Positions 44,965 to 54,188 of a stretch of DNA of 64,000 bases are shown here, one piece after another; within the stretch, counting starts at the first letter, position 1, and every line of letters begins with the position of its first letter. This stretch comes from Verrucomicrobia bacterium LW23 (GTDB taxonomy: Bacteria; Verrucomicrobiota; Verrucomicrobiia; Methylacidiphilales; UBA1321): NCBI GenBank assembly GCA_003054695.1, contig QAZA01000050.1, forward strand, positions 372,001 to 436,000, given 5' to 3'. Below the pieces are notes generated by a model. The model was given only the letters and a program-made list of their open reading frames with translations. It was not told where the DNA came from and did no database searches. Position numbers and translations under genes: made by a program.

Positions 44965-46458
44965 ATGCTCTTCCCGTCCCGCCAGATTTTCGCCGAACTC
45001 GCCCGGCAGGGTAACCTCATCCCCGTGTACCGGGAGATCCTTGCGGACGTCGACACGCCCGTTTCCGCCTATCTCAAGATAGCGGGCGGGGCAGCCGCGC
45101 CGTCGCATGCCTTTCTGCTGGAGAGTGTTGAGCAGGGCGGTCGGTTCTCGCGCTACAGCTTTTGCGGGGCCAATCCCAGCATTATTCTCACCACCCGCGG
45201 CAAGCAGGCCACCCTGCGCGAGGGCGGCAAGGTCGCCAACTACACGTTCGACGGCGACCCGCTGCGCGAGCTCCAGAAGCTCATGTCCCGCTACAAGCCG
45301 ATCTCCTTTGGCCAGCTCCCCATCTTCTATGGCGGCGCTGTGGGATACCTTGCGTATGAAGCAGTTACGTCGTTCGAGCCCACCGTGCCGCGCGCCAGGA
45401 ACGACGACCTGAACATCCCCGACGCCGTCTTCGTTATCAGCGATACTCTTCTCATCTTCGACCACCACGAGCGCCGCATCAAGGTCGTCGCCAACGCCCA
45501 CGTGGTGGATGGCGACGCCAACGCCGCCTACGACGAAGCCGAGCGCAAAATCAACGAGCTCACCGCTCTCGTGCACAACCCGCTCAGCACCAAAGTGTTA
45601 GCCCTGCGCCCCGGCATCCCTGATCTCGAGCCCGGCGTCAATATGACGCGCGAGGAATACGTGAAGATGACCGAAAAGATGCAGGAATACATCAAAGCCG
45701 GCGATATCTTCCAGGTCGTTCCCTCCCAACGCTTTGAGGTGCCCTATACCGGCGATCCCATCGAGCTTTACCGCGCGCTTCGCCTCATCAACCCGTCCCC
45801 CTACATGTTCTGCCTCCGCATGGGCGACGTCACCCTCGTCGGCGCCTCCCCCGAGGTGCATGTGCGGTGCGAGGAGGGCAAAGTCGAAATCCGCCCCATC
45901 GCAGGCACTCGCCCCCGCCGCGACAACCCCGTGGAGGACGAAGCGATGGCCCGCGAACTGCTGGCCGACCCCAAAGAGCGCGCCGAGCACGTCATGCTTG
46001 TTGACCTGGCCCGCAACGATGTAGGCCGCGTGTGCAAGTTCCAAACCGTTCGCGTTACGGACTTTATGAAGATCGAGCGCTTCTCGCACGTCATGCATAT
46101 CGTCTCCAACGTGGAGGGCATGCTCAAGCCCGGCTACTCGCAGTTCGACGTCATGCGCGCAACGTTCCCCGCCGGCACCGTCAGCGGCTCGCCCAAGGTC
46201 CGCGCGATGCAGATTATTGCCGAGCAGGAGCCCACGTGCCGCGGAAGTTATGCAGGCGCAGTAGGTTACTTCGGTTTCTCCGGCAATCTCGACTCATGCA
46301 TCGCCATCCGAACCATCCTCATCAAGGACGGCAAAGCCTACCTGCAGGCCGGTGGCGGCCTCGTCGCGGACTCGACGCCTATGGGCGAGTACCAGGAAAG
46401 CGTCAACAAGGCCAAAGCCGGCATGAAGGCCCTCGCCCTCGCCGCCCTCTTCGAGTAG
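44965..46458 (+). CDS. trpE: Anthranilate synthase component I
   Basis: 497 residues. It converts chorismate to anthranilate using ammonia from TrpG, the first committed step of tryptophan synthesis. The feedback-site motif LLESVEQGGRFSRYSF lies near residue 51-66. The chorismate-binding core includes the sequence PIAGTRPRRDNPVEDE, then VDLARNDVGRVC and the TFPAGTVSGSPKVRAMQI signature. It is followed after 66 bp by trpG and then the lipid-kinase-like gene. The other trp genes are not in the window. Confidence 0.97.
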   Translation: MLFPSRQIFAELARQGNLIPVYREILADVDTPVSAYLKIAGGAAAPSHAFLLESVEQGGRFSRYSFCGANPSIILTTRGKQATLREGGKVANYTFDGDPLRELQKLMSRYKPISFGQLPIFYGGAVGYLAYEAVTSFEPTVPRARNDDLNIPDAVFVISDTLLIFDHHERRIKVVANAHVVDGDANAAYDEAERKINELTALVHNPLSTKVLALRPGIPDLEPGVNMTREEYVKMTEKMQEYIKAGDIFQVVPSQRFEVPYTGDPIELYRALRLINPSPYMFCLRMGDVTLVGASPEVHVRCEEGKVEIRPIAGTRPRRDNPVEDEAMARELLADPKERAEHVMLVDLARNDVGRVCKFQTVRVTDFMKIERFSHVMHIVSNVEGMLKPGYSQFDVMRATFPAGTVSGSPKVRAMQIIAEQEPTCRGSYAGAVGYFGFSGNLDSCIAIRTILIKDGKAYLQAGGGLVADSTPMGEYQESVNKAKAGMKALALAALFE

Positions 46459-46524
46459 CCCGCCCGCATGGCCCTCACTTGCACGAAACGATTTGCGCGA
46501 TAATGTATTCCAGACATCACCTCT

Positions 46525-47088
46525 ATGCTGCTCGTCATCGATAATTACGACTCGTTCACCTACAATCTCGTCCAGTACTTTGGCGAGATGGGCGCGGAGC
46601 TCCTCGTCAAGCGCAACGACGAGCTCACCCTCGATGACATCCGCCAGTGGAAGCCCAGCCACATCGTCATCTCCCCCGGCCCCTGCACGCCACTGGAGGC
46701 AGGCATTTCCAACGAGGTGATCCTGGAATTCGGCCCCAAAACGCCGCTGCTGGGCGTATGCCTGGGCCACCAGTGCATTGGCCACTCGTTCGGGGGCAAA
46801 GTCATTCGCGCCGAGCGACTTATGCACGGTAAGACATCGCCCGTCCTGCATCACGGCGACGGCGTTTTTACCACGCTGCCCAGCCCGTTTGAAGCCACCC
46901 GCTACCACAGCCTTATCGTCGAGCGCTCGTCGCTGCCCGATTGCCTGGAAATTACCGCCGAGACCGCTGAGAACGAGATTATGGGCTTGCGCCACAAGGA
47001 GTTACCTATCCACGGCGTCCAGTTCCATCCCGAGTCCATCCTGACGCAACACGGCAAAAGCCTGCTTCAGAACTTCCTGCGCATGTAG
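46525..47088 (+). CDS. trpG: Anthranilate synthase component II (glutamine amidotransferase)
   Basis: 187 residues, a class I glutamine amidotransferase. Catalytic Cys79 is in [10 protein letters not shown], and His168/Glu170 are in VQFHPESI. The start [15 protein letters not shown] is typical of TrpG/PabA. It supplies ammonia to TrpE just upstream; a protein of this type can also serve PabB in folate synthesis. Confidence 0.96.
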   Translation: MLLVIDNYDSFTYNLVQYFGEMGAELLVKRNDELTLDDIRQWKPSHIVISPGPCTPLEAGISNEVILEFGPKTPLLGVCLGHQCIGHSFGGKVIRAERLMHGKTSPVLHHGDGVFTTLPSPFEATRYHSLIVERSSLPDCLEITAETAENEIMGLRHKELPIHGVQFHPESILTQHGKSLLQNFLRM

Positions 47089-47118
47089 CTGGGCCGCAAG
47101 GATTAAGCTTCAATCCCC

Positions 47119-47991
47119 ATGGCAAACGCCCAGGCTCCACGCACCTGCGTCATCATGAACCCCGCCGCGCGCAGCCAGCGGGCGCGGGACCGCGTGGCCC
47201 AGGTGCGTAAACTCGTTGGCCGCGATGCCACCCTGCGCCTGACCCGCGGCCCCGGCGACGCCGAAGCCATTGCGGAACGTGCTGTGCAGCAAGGATATGA
47301 GATTGTTGTGGCCGCCGGCGGCGACGGCACCATCAACGAAGTCGTCAACGGCCTGGAGGGCTCCAACGCCAAGCTTGGCCTGTTGCCGACCGGGACCATC
47401 AATGTTTTTGCGATGGAACTGGGCATTCCCTTCGACCTGAATGCTGCCTGGAAAATCATTAAAGCCCACAAGGTCAAGAAGATAGACCTTGCCACCGCCA
47501 ACGGCCACTGCTTCGTGCAGCTTGCCGGCTTTGGCCTGGACGCCCAGATCGTCGAGCGCACCGACTCTGAGACAAAGAACGTCCTCGGCCCCCTTAGCTA
47601 CCTCCTCACCGCCACCGCCGTCGCCGCCGAAACCCCGCCGAAACTCGTCATCAAGCACGACAAGGGGCAAACCGAGGGCTCCTTTGTTGTTATTGGCAAC
47701 GGGCGGCTGTACGCGGGGCCTTTCTCGCTCTTTACGGAGGCGGATATAAGCGATGGTTATCTTGACGTATGTGTCTTTCACCAAGTCAATTACCTTGCCA
47801 TTATCCGCTATTTGCGTGGTGTGCTTTTTGGTGTGCACACGCAGTTTTCCGACGTGGAATACTTCAAAAGCAAACACATCCGCGTGGAAAGCAATGAGCG
47901 CGTGCCCTTTGAGGTGGACGGCGAGTTGATCGGGCATTTGCCGTGCGACGTCCACGTCTACAAGCACGCGCTGCAAGTTATTGTGCCTTAG
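47119..47991 (+). CDS. Diacylglycerol/lipid kinase family protein (YegS-like)
   Basis: 290 residues. The catalytic-domain start MNPAARSQRARD and the nucleotide loop AAGGDGTINEVVNGL (about 58-72) followed by LGLLPTGTINVFA are typical of the DAGK_cat family; the C-terminal part forms the second beta domain ending in DGELIGHLP. It phosphorylates a lipid alcohol such as diacylglycerol or sphingosine at the inner membrane. It follows trpG by about 30 bp, so is probably cotranscribed, without an obvious functional link. Confidence 0.9.
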   Translation: MANAQAPRTCVIMNPAARSQRARDRVAQVRKLVGRDATLRLTRGPGDAEAIAERAVQQGYEIVVAAGGDGTINEVVNGLEGSNAKLGLLPTGTINVFAMELGIPFDLNAAWKIIKAHKVKKIDLATANGHCFVQLAGFGLDAQIVERTDSETKNVLGPLSYLLTATAVAAETPPKLVIKHDKGQTEGSFVVIGNGRLYAGPFSLFTEADISDGYLDVCVFHQVNYLAIIRYLRGVLFGVHTQFSDVEYFKSKHIRVESNERVPFEVDGELIGHLPCDVHVYKHALQVIVP

Positions 47992-48245
47992 AGGCTGTCG
48001 ACATTCATTTCCCTGTCATCTGTGGCCGGTTGAGTAAACGCCTTCACTGGCCCTTTCCGTATCTCGTCCCCCGCAGCGTACGTCATTTTCACTTCTTCTC
48101 TTACTGTCGCCTTTATCGTGGGAAGCCCTTAAGGCCGTACGGGATGGCTTTGCCGAAGTCCTCCTCATCGACGAAATCGCAGGCTTTCACCTCAACGGGC
48201 TCGCCCCGTGGCCTCCACTCCCGGCCGGCGCTGCGCTAGAAGGGG

Positions 48246-48267
48246 CTTAGGGCAATTCGCACAGTTA
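48246..48267. repeat. Copy 2 of a 22-nt dispersed sequence
   Basis: Matches 27711-27732 at 20 of 22 positions, with the core CAATTCGCACAGTTA identical. Both copies lie in intergenic DNA. Confidence 0.5.
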
Positions 48268-48388
48268 GCCTGATGTTTGCAGATTTTCTTGCGGATTCAA
48301 TGGGCATGATGAAGCGCTATATGGCTTATGATTAACAGGTTGCACGGTTAGGACGGTTACTCGGCAGTCTTCAGGATCAAAAAAGGGA

Positions 48389-48417
48389 TTGACCAAATTT
48401 CAAAAGCATAGTAATCC
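48389..48417 (+). promoter_or_regulatory. Possible promoter of the exbB-exbD-tonB run
   Basis: TTGACC (48389-48394) and TAATCC (48412-48417) are 17 bases apart in the AT-rich part of the spacer. The distance to exbB is about 400 bp, which leaves a long leader, so the match may be chance. Confidence 0.25.
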
Positions 48418-48819
48418 TAGTGACTATATAGTTTATTGCGCGCGCCATTGCGGTTCCTGCGATTCCTCCCTCCTATGATCCCCTCGTGTCCATGCCCTCT
48501 CCTGTTTGTCCAGGTTGTACTGGCCCAGTGAACTGCCCCATCCGTTGGTGATCGCGGGAGCATTTCAGCCGTCACCCCTTCTTTGTGGAGTCTCTTGTTT
48601 CATTCTCTTCAACTCATTTCTATGCAACTGCGTCGTTCTCTTCTGTTCCGTCATTCCTCCAGGCATGTGCCGGAGGCAGGTCGTCTCCCTGTCGGTATTC
48701 ACGCTCTGCGCACGCGCCCTTCGCGGCTTCCTCCTCCCGAGACGCTGCGCAACGGATTTTTCCGCGCTCGTTCAGTTTAATCTCCCTCCCCAACCCCTCT
48801 TGGAACCCCCTGCTTACTT

Positions 48820-49629
48820 ATGTTGAACCTTACATCCACTCTGCTGGCCAGCGCTGCACCTTCCGGCGCGGAAACGAATATTGTTATTGATACCTTTATT
48901 AAGGGCGGCCCGATCATGTGGCCCATCCTGCTGACCTCCATAGTGGCGGTTGGCGTGGTGGCGGAGCGGGTGATCTGGTGGACGGTCCAGTCCTGGGCGC
49001 GGGATGCCAAGCGGCTGGATGCGGTCTATGCTGCTCTGGAGCAAGGCAATGTGCAGGAGGCCTCGGCGCTCGCCAAGGGCTCGAAGGATCCGGTATTGCG
49101 GAGCATTTACCATGGGTTGAATCATCACCACGCCTCGCTGGAGGGGGCGTATCAGGTGGCGGCGGGCACGGAGATCGAGCGGGCGGGCCGGGGTCTTACG
49201 GCCATCGATACGATTGTGACCCTGGCACCTTTGCTGGGCTTGCTGGGTACGGTGACGGGCATTATGCACTCGTTCCACTTTGTGGGGGATGAGCAACTGG
49301 CAGCCACGAAGGTGAGCGGCGGTATCGCGGAGGCGCTGATTGCGACGGCGGCGGGGCTAACCATTGCGATTCTGTGCCTGCTTCCGTTCAATTACTTTAC
49401 GGCGCGGGTGGCGCGCTTGCAGTTCGATCTGCAGACGGCCGGCACTAATCTTGAGCTGTTGCTGAAGGGCGCGGCGCATCGCCTGGCTGCGGTGGGCGTG
49501 GTGCAGGAGGCGGCGCTTTCCGCAGCAGTGCAGGCGCAGGTGCCGGTATCGCTTCAAGCGGCGGGTCACGCACACAAATCCAACAAGAAGGAGCACTCGG
49601 ATGAAGCTGCATTCGCCACTGCCGCATAA
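48820..49629 (+). CDS. exbB: ExbB/TolQ-type proton channel subunit
   Basis: 269 residues with three membrane segments: MWPILLTSIVAVGVVAERVI (about 28-47), DTIVTLAPLLGLLGTVTGIM (about 128-147) and IATAAGLTIAILCLLPFNYF (about 172-191), the pattern of the MotA/TolQ/ExbB family. With ExbD it converts proton flow into force on TonB in the inner membrane. The last 55 residues form a cytoplasmic Ala-rich tail. The 3' end overlaps exbD by 29 bp, so the two are translationally coupled. Its position before tonB, and the receptor at 62.8 kb, make an ExbB rather than TolQ role likely. Confidence 0.9.
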   Translation: MLNLTSTLLASAAPSGAETNIVIDTFIKGGPIMWPILLTSIVAVGVVAERVIWWTVQSWARDAKRLDAVYAALEQGNVQEASALAKGSKDPVLRSIYHGLNHHHASLEGAYQVAAGTEIERAGRGLTAIDTIVTLAPLLGLLGTVTGIMHSFHFVGDEQLAATKVSGGIAEALIATAAGLTIAILCLLPFNYFTARVARLQFDLQTAGTNLELLLKGAAHRLAAVGVVQEAALSAAVQAQVPVSLQAAGHAHKSNKKEHSDEAAFATAA

Positions 49630-50287
49630 GAAGACGCGCATCGAGATCATCCCGCTGATCGACATCATGTTCTTCCTGCTTGCCTGCTTTATGCTGGTGA
49701 GTCTGAACATGATACAGTTGCACGGGCTGAATGTGAATCTGCCGATAGCCGCCGCGCCCTCAGGTGCGCCGGAGGAATCGAAGAAGCCGATCACCATCAC
49801 CGTGGACAAGCTGGGCGCGCTGCACCTGGACAAGGACAGCATCAAGCGCGAGGAGCTTCCGGCGCTGCTGGCACGGCTGAAGGCGGAGAAGGGCGATGAT
49901 CTTCGCATCTTTATCGCGGGCGACAAGGAGTCCAGCCACGGCGACGTGGTAGGCATCCTGGATCAGGTGCGGCACGCGGGGATCTCCAAGGTGGCGATCC
50001 AGATCAAGGCGGGGGCGTCGGGCTCTTCCTCAACGCATATCCCCGCCGCGGGGTCCGGGGCGAGTCCTGCGGCCGCGCCCGCTTCGGGGACTCCGGCAAT
50101 CCCGGGGGACGCTCCGGCATCGGCTGCCTCCGCACCTCCGGCTCCGTCCGAGTCAGCGACTTCCTCGCCGGCCCAGGCACCCGCCTCCGCTCTGGGGGAC
50201 TCGAGCACTCCTCCGGCTGCCGCTGCTGATTCTTCTCCACCATCTCCTTCACCCTCAACGCCTTCTGCGCCGGCACCATCGCCATGA
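49601..50287 (+). CDS. exbD: ExbD/TolR-type energiser subunit
   Basis: 228 residues. The single membrane helix contains the essential Asp (EIIPLIDIMFFLLACFMLV, Asp near residue 21). A periplasmic domain follows to about 135, resembling ExbD/TolR. The final 90 residues are Ala/Pro/Ser-rich low complexity, longer than in typical ExbD. It overlaps exbB at its 5' end and tonB at its 3' end (ATGA). Confidence 0.88.
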   Translation: MKLHSPLPHKKTRIEIIPLIDIMFFLLACFMLVSLNMIQLHGLNVNLPIAAAPSGAPEESKKPITITVDKLGALHLDKDSIKREELPALLARLKAEKGDDLRIFIAGDKESSHGDVVGILDQVRHAGISKVAIQIKAGASGSSSTHIPAAGSGASPAAAPASGTPAIPGDAPASAASAPPAPSESATSSPAQAPASALGDSSTPPAAAADSSPPSPSPSTPSAPAPSP

Positions 50288-51252
50288 GTTTTGCACGTTC
50301 CCCAGCATCTCCCGCTGACGTTCGGTCTTATTCGGTGGCTATTGCGGTGATTCTCTCGTTTGGGGTGCACGGCGCTCTGGTGGCGTTGGGCGCTACGTCG
50401 CTGCTCCAGACGCATCCGGTGCTTCCTCCGCTCCCTGAGGAACCGGAGGTGATTGCGGTGGAGATAATCGCCGAACCCGAGCCGGAGCCAATCCCCGAGG
50501 AGCCTCCTGCGCCGCCGGCGGATGTCACCACCCCGCCCCAGGTGGAGGAGCCCAAACCGCCGCAGCCCACGCCCGAGCCGGAGCCTCTGACGCCACCGCC
50601 GCCGGTTCTCTCCATGGCCCCTCCGGAGGAGCTGCTGCCTCCGGAACCCCAGCCGTTAACGCCCCCGCCCGTGACAGAGCCTCCGCCACCTCTGCCGTTG
50701 CCCGAGCCGCCTCCCATGGAGCCGCCACCGCCAGTCACGACGCCGGAACCCCCTCCGCCGGAGCCTGCCCCGGAACCCGAGCCCGAACCCGAGCAACCCC
50801 CGGAGCCACCTCCCGCTCCGCTGCCGGAGAAGAAGCCCGAGTTCATCCAGGAGAAGCCCAGGCCCAAACCGGCGCCCAGGCCAAGGCCAAAGCCTCTCGA
50901 TACGGACGCGACTCCGCGAAATGCACCGGTTCAGCCCATGGCCCTGGCCCAGCCGCAGCGCCCAGCCCATGCGCCGGCCACTGGCGTGGCGGGGCAGGCG
51001 CGCAGTGGGGGAAGCAGTTTCCCGCGACCTCCGTATCCGCTCCAGGCACGCAAGCAGAACATGCAGGGGACGGTTCGTCTGTCCATCGCGTTTAATGCGG
51101 ATGGCCGGGTGACGAGTGTCACGGTTATCGCATCGTCGGGATTCCCGGTGCTGGATGCCACGGCGAAGTCCTGGGTGGCCTCGCGCTGGAAGTTTCCGCC
51201 GGGCGCCGGGGGGACGCGTGTGCTGCCCGTGCAATTTCGGCTGGGCGGCTAG
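50284..51252 (+). CDS. tonB: TonB-type energy transducer
   Basis: 322 residues. An N-terminal membrane anchor (AIAVILSFGVHGALVALGA, about 20-38) is followed by a Pro/Glu-rich spacer of about 150 residues that would span the periplasm, then a Lys/Arg-rich part (about 180-200). The TonB C-terminal domain starts at PPYPLQARKQNMQGTVRLSI and ends VLPVQFRLGG. It carries proton-motive force to outer-membrane receptors such as the one at 62.8-64 kb. The start overlaps exbD, and the ABC permease gene follows 70 bp downstream, tying energiser and importer to one transcript. Confidence 0.92.
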   Translation: MSFARSPASPADVRSYSVAIAVILSFGVHGALVALGATSLLQTHPVLPPLPEEPEVIAVEIIAEPEPEPIPEEPPAPPADVTTPPQVEEPKPPQPTPEPEPLTPPPPVLSMAPPEELLPPEPQPLTPPPVTEPPPPLPLPEPPPMEPPPPVTTPEPPPPEPAPEPEPEPEQPPEPPPAPLPEKKPEFIQEKPRPKPAPRPRPKPLDTDATPRNAPVQPMALAQPQRPAHAPATGVAGQARSGGSSFPRPPYPLQARKQNMQGTVRLSIAFNADGRVTSVTVIASSGFPVLDATAKSWVASRWKFPPGAGGTRVLPVQFRLGG

Positions 51253-51321
51253 CCCGGGCTAGCGGTGCCGGCCGGTCGATTTACCACGTCGCTCTTTCGC
51301 TATCACTTTCTTCTCTATCGC

Positions 51322-52260
51322 ATGAACCACTCTGCTGCTTCGTCTTCGTCCTCCCTTTACCAGGGGGAGTTTTCGTCCTATGGAGTCAAAGAAGCGCCTC
51401 CCTCGCTTATCCGTTGGTCCGGCGGAGCGTGCCTCCGTGCTTCAGCCTTTGTCGCAAGCCTGCGGCTGGGGGTGATTCTGGCGGGCATCTTTGTCGCACT
51501 GCTGTTTGTCGCGGCGATTTCCCCGGAGCTCCTTGTCGCGACGGATCCGCTGGCGACCAATGCGCGGGAAGTCTTCCGCGCGCCGAGTCTGGCGCATCCC
51601 TTCGGTACGGATGAGAACGGGCGCGACCTTCTGGCGCGGCTGGTGCACGGCGTGCGGCCCTCTTTGATAATGGGGCTGGGCGCTACCCTCATTGGGCTGG
51701 GTGGCGGCGCGCTTATCGGGCTGCTGGCCGGGCTCGGCCGCCGGTGGATAGACGGGGCCATTATGCGCGCGCTGGATGTGGTGCTGGCTTTTCCCGACAT
51801 ACTGCTGGCGTTGGTGATTATCACGTTTTGCGGTCAGGGCATGGCCAATGCCATCTTTGCTGTGGGGGTGGCGAGTATCCCCCGCTATGCACGCATGGTG
51901 CGGGCACAGACTCTGGTGGTGCGGCAATCGCAGTACATCGAAGCGGCGCGCACGCTCGGGCTGCATCCTCTGGTTATTGTGTGGCGGCATGTGTTGCCGA
52001 ACGCCATTAAGCCGGTGCTGATCCTGGCCACTATTGGTATTGGCGGAAAGATTGCGGCCGGGGCGGCCCTCAGTTTTCTGGGCTTTGGCGCGCCGCCGCC
52101 GGCGCCGGAGTGGGGCTCCATGCTCTCCGTAGGGCGCAATTTCTTGGCCAATGCGTGGTGGCTTACCGCGATACCCGGCGTGGCCATCACGCTCACGGTC
52201 CTCTCCATTTCGGCGATAGGTCGCGAGATTATGCGACGCAGTGAAGGCAAGCGCGTATGA
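51322..52260 (+). CDS. Dpp/Opp-type ABC permease (DppC-like)
   Basis: 312 residues. About six membrane helices; the DppC-type features are the FGTDENGRDLLARLVHG motif in the first periplasmic part and the EAA loop (IEAARTLGLHPLVIVWRHVL). It forms the inner-membrane pore with the second permease encoded at 54189-55238. The ATG at 51322 is chosen; a GTG at 51265 would lengthen the N-terminus. It overlaps the ATPase gene by four bases (ATGA). It is the C-type half; the B-type half is on the convergent operon. Confidence 0.92.
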   Translation: MNHSAASSSSSLYQGEFSSYGVKEAPPSLIRWSGGACLRASAFVASLRLGVILAGIFVALLFVAAISPELLVATDPLATNAREVFRAPSLAHPFGTDENGRDLLARLVHGVRPSLIMGLGATLIGLGGGALIGLLAGLGRRWIDGAIMRALDVVLAFPDILLALVIITFCGQGMANAIFAVGVASIPRYARMVRAQTLVVRQSQYIEAARTLGLHPLVIVWRHVLPNAIKPVLILATIGIGGKIAAGAALSFLGFGAPPPAPEWGSMLSVGRNFLANAWWLTAIPGVAITLTVLSISAIGREIMRRSEGKRV

Positions 52261-54128
52261 GCTGGTCTGAACCTTTGACTGTGGCTGAGCCCGGCGCGGC
52301 TGCCGGCAGACACGTCACCCACCCGCCGGCTCCGTCTGTCGCGCATGATCCGCTTGTAGAGGTGCAGGATCTCTTCGTCCGCTTCCCCCACGCCTCGAAC
52401 TTGCACGGGCGCGGCGCGGCGGCGGTCGATTTGCCGGTGATCAAAGGCATCTCCTTTACGCTGCGGCGCGGGGAGTGCCTGGCGCTTGTCGGCGAGTCAG
52501 GCTCCGGCAAAAGTGTGACGGCACGCACCCTGGTGGGGCTTGCAGGCGCACCGGCTTCCACTGGGTACGGCGCGGAGATTCGTGCGAAGCGGCTGCGGCT
52601 GGCCGGGGAGGATCTGCTCTCGTTCCGCGAGCGCGACTGGCTGCGTGTTCGCGGCTCGCGCGTCGGTTTTGTGATGCAGGATGCGCTTGGCTCGCTCGAT
52701 AACCTCCGCACTGTTGGCCGCGAGGTGGGCGAAGCGCTGGAGCTGCACGGCTCCCTTACCCGTGCGGCGCGGGAGCTCCGGGTGATCGAACTGCTTCGCG
52801 CCACGGGGGTTCCGCTGCCGGAGGTGCGGGCGCTTCAGTATCCCCATCAGCTCTCCGGCGGCTTGCGGCAACGTGCGCTGATCGCCTCCGCCATCGCGTG
52901 CGGCCCGGAGCTGCTCATCGCCGACGAACCCACCACCGCGCTGGACGCCTCCGTTCAGGCGCAGGTGCTGGATCTGCTGGAGAGCCTTCGCACGCCCGGC
53001 AATGGCATGCTCGTCATCAGCCACGATATCGGCGTGGTGGCGCGTCTTGCGGATCGAGTGGTTGTCATGCGGTACGGCGAAATTGTGGAGCAGGGATCGG
53101 CGGAACAGGTGCTTCACGATCCGCAGCACGCCTACACAAAATCCCTGCTGGCTGCGGTGGCCGCCGTGCATGTCGCGGGCGCTTCGCTGGGAGAATTAGA
53201 TGGGGGAGCCAAAACGGCTGCAGTCAATAATGGCGCCAACAGCAGCAAAAGCGGTGGCAGCAGAAGCCTCGGTGCATCGCCCAGAGATTTTACCGCTGAG
53301 CGCGTGCTTTTGAAGGCGGGCGGGCTCTCGAAGTCTTTCCTCGGCCCGGACGGTACGTCGCGGCCGGCCGTCGCGGGCGTCACCCTGCAACTTCGGGCGG
53401 GGCAGACGCTGGGCATTGTCGGCGAGTCCGGCTCAGGCAAAACGACGCTGATCCGGATGATACTGGGCCTGGAGGCTCCGGACAGCGGTTTTGTGCAGCT
53501 TCGCGATAAGCTCTGGTCCACCCTGAGCCCTGCGCAGCAGAGGGCCGAGCGCCGGCGCATGCAGGTTATCTTTCAGGATCCGCTGGCTTCCTTTGATCCA
53601 CGCTACACGGTGGAGCGCGTTCTGGGCGAGGCCCTTGAGGTCGCCGGCCTCACCACCGCCGTGGCGCGCCGCCGCCGCGCCGTGGAGCTGCTTCACCTGG
53701 TGCGCCTGGATGACAGCTATCTCACGCGCCGCCCCGTGGAGCTCTCCGGCGGCCAGCGCCAGCGCGTGGCTATTGCGCGGGCGCTTGCTCCCGAGCCGGA
53801 AATTCTTGTCTGCGACGAGCCGGTTTCCGCCCTGGATGTCTCCGTGCAGGCACAGATTCTGCAGCTTCTCGCCGACCTGAAATCGCGGCTGGGCCTCTCC
53901 TGCCTTTTCATCTCGCACGATCTCGGGGTCATCCACCACGTCAGCGACCACGTCCTGGTGATGAAAGACGGCCGGGTGGTGGAGTCAGGCCCCGTGGGAG
54001 AGGTCTTCCACCATGCGCAACATCCCTACACGCGTGAGCTCCTCAACGCCATCCCGCGCCTGCACGCGCGACGGGCGGGGGCCGGGGCGAGGTCGGGAAA
54101 GCTGCCCGAGCTTCAGGAAGTTCGATAA
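52257..54128 (+). CDS. Fused two-domain ABC ATPase (DppD-DppF type)
   Basis: 623 residues with two complete nucleotide-binding domains. Domain 1: GESGSGKSVTA (about 79-89), signature LSGGLRQRALIAS, Walker B ELLIADEPTTALD. Domain 2: GESGSGKTTLI (about 390-400), LSGGQRQRVAIARA, EILVCDEPVSALD. A low-complexity Asn/Ser/Gly-rich linker (about 320-345) joins them. Peptide/nickel-type importers usually use two separate ATPases; here they are one chain. It powers the permease pair. The 3' end meets the convergent permease gene across a 60-bp gap with a hairpin. Confidence 0.93.
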   Translation: MSWSEPLTVAEPGAAAGRHVTHPPAPSVAHDPLVEVQDLFVRFPHASNLHGRGAAAVDLPVIKGISFTLRRGECLALVGESGSGKSVTARTLVGLAGAPASTGYGAEIRAKRLRLAGEDLLSFRERDWLRVRGSRVGFVMQDALGSLDNLRTVGREVGEALELHGSLTRAARELRVIELLRATGVPLPEVRALQYPHQLSGGLRQRALIASAIACGPELLIADEPTTALDASVQAQVLDLLESLRTPGNGMLVISHDIGVVARLADRVVVMRYGEIVEQGSAEQVLHDPQHAYTKSLLAAVAAVHVAGASLGELDGGAKTAAVNNGANSSKSGGSRSLGASPRDFTAERVLLKAGGLSKSFLGPDGTSRPAVAGVTLQLRAGQTLGIVGESGSGKTTLIRMILGLEAPDSGFVQLRDKLWSTLSPAQQRAERRRMQVIFQDPLASFDPRYTVERVLGEALEVAGLTTAVARRRRAVELLHLVRLDDSYLTRRPVELSGGQRQRVAIARALAPEPEILVCDEPVSALDVSVQAQILQLLADLKSRLGLSCLFISHDLGVIHHVSDHVLVMKDGRVVESGPVGEVFHHAQHPYTRELLNAIPRLHARRAGAGARSGKLPELQEVR

Positions 54129-54142
54129 GACTTTGAATCGGT

Positions 54143-54169
54143 CGCAGGCAGGTTTTTACACTGCCTGCG
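54143..54169. terminator. Shared hairpin between the convergent ABC operons
   Basis: CGCAGGCAG (54143-54151) and CTGCCTGCG (54161-54169) pair perfectly over nine bases, with a nine-base T-rich loop. It lies in the 60-bp gap between the two convergent operons and can act in both directions. No long U-tract follows, so termination may be weak or factor-assisted. Confidence 0.55.
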
Positions 54170-54188
54170 CTCTCCTCAGCCGCCGCGC

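Larger units (their letters stand above)
47992..48819. other. Long spacer before exbB with repeat fragments
   Basis: 828 bp without a convincing gene. It starts with a repeat fragment shared with 6696-6758 (TGTCGACATTC at 47996) and includes a 22-nt sequence shared with 27711-27732 (at 48246). Around 48130-48230 one frame reads like coding sequence (GFAEVLLIDEIAGFHLNGL), possibly a gene remnant, but I cannot name it. An AT-rich stretch (48290-48440) carries TTGACC-17 nt-TAATCC (48389-48417), a possible exbB promoter. Confidence 0.45.

Noticed and set aside
48389-48819. Riboswitch or T-box in the long exbB leader
   Set aside because: I looked for conserved SAM, cobalamin or T-box cores and saw none that I could support.
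48506-48826. 106-residue frame before exbB
   Set aside because: Cys/Phe/Pro-rich, no family, no ribosome-binding site, and it runs into the exbB start; judged non-coding leader.
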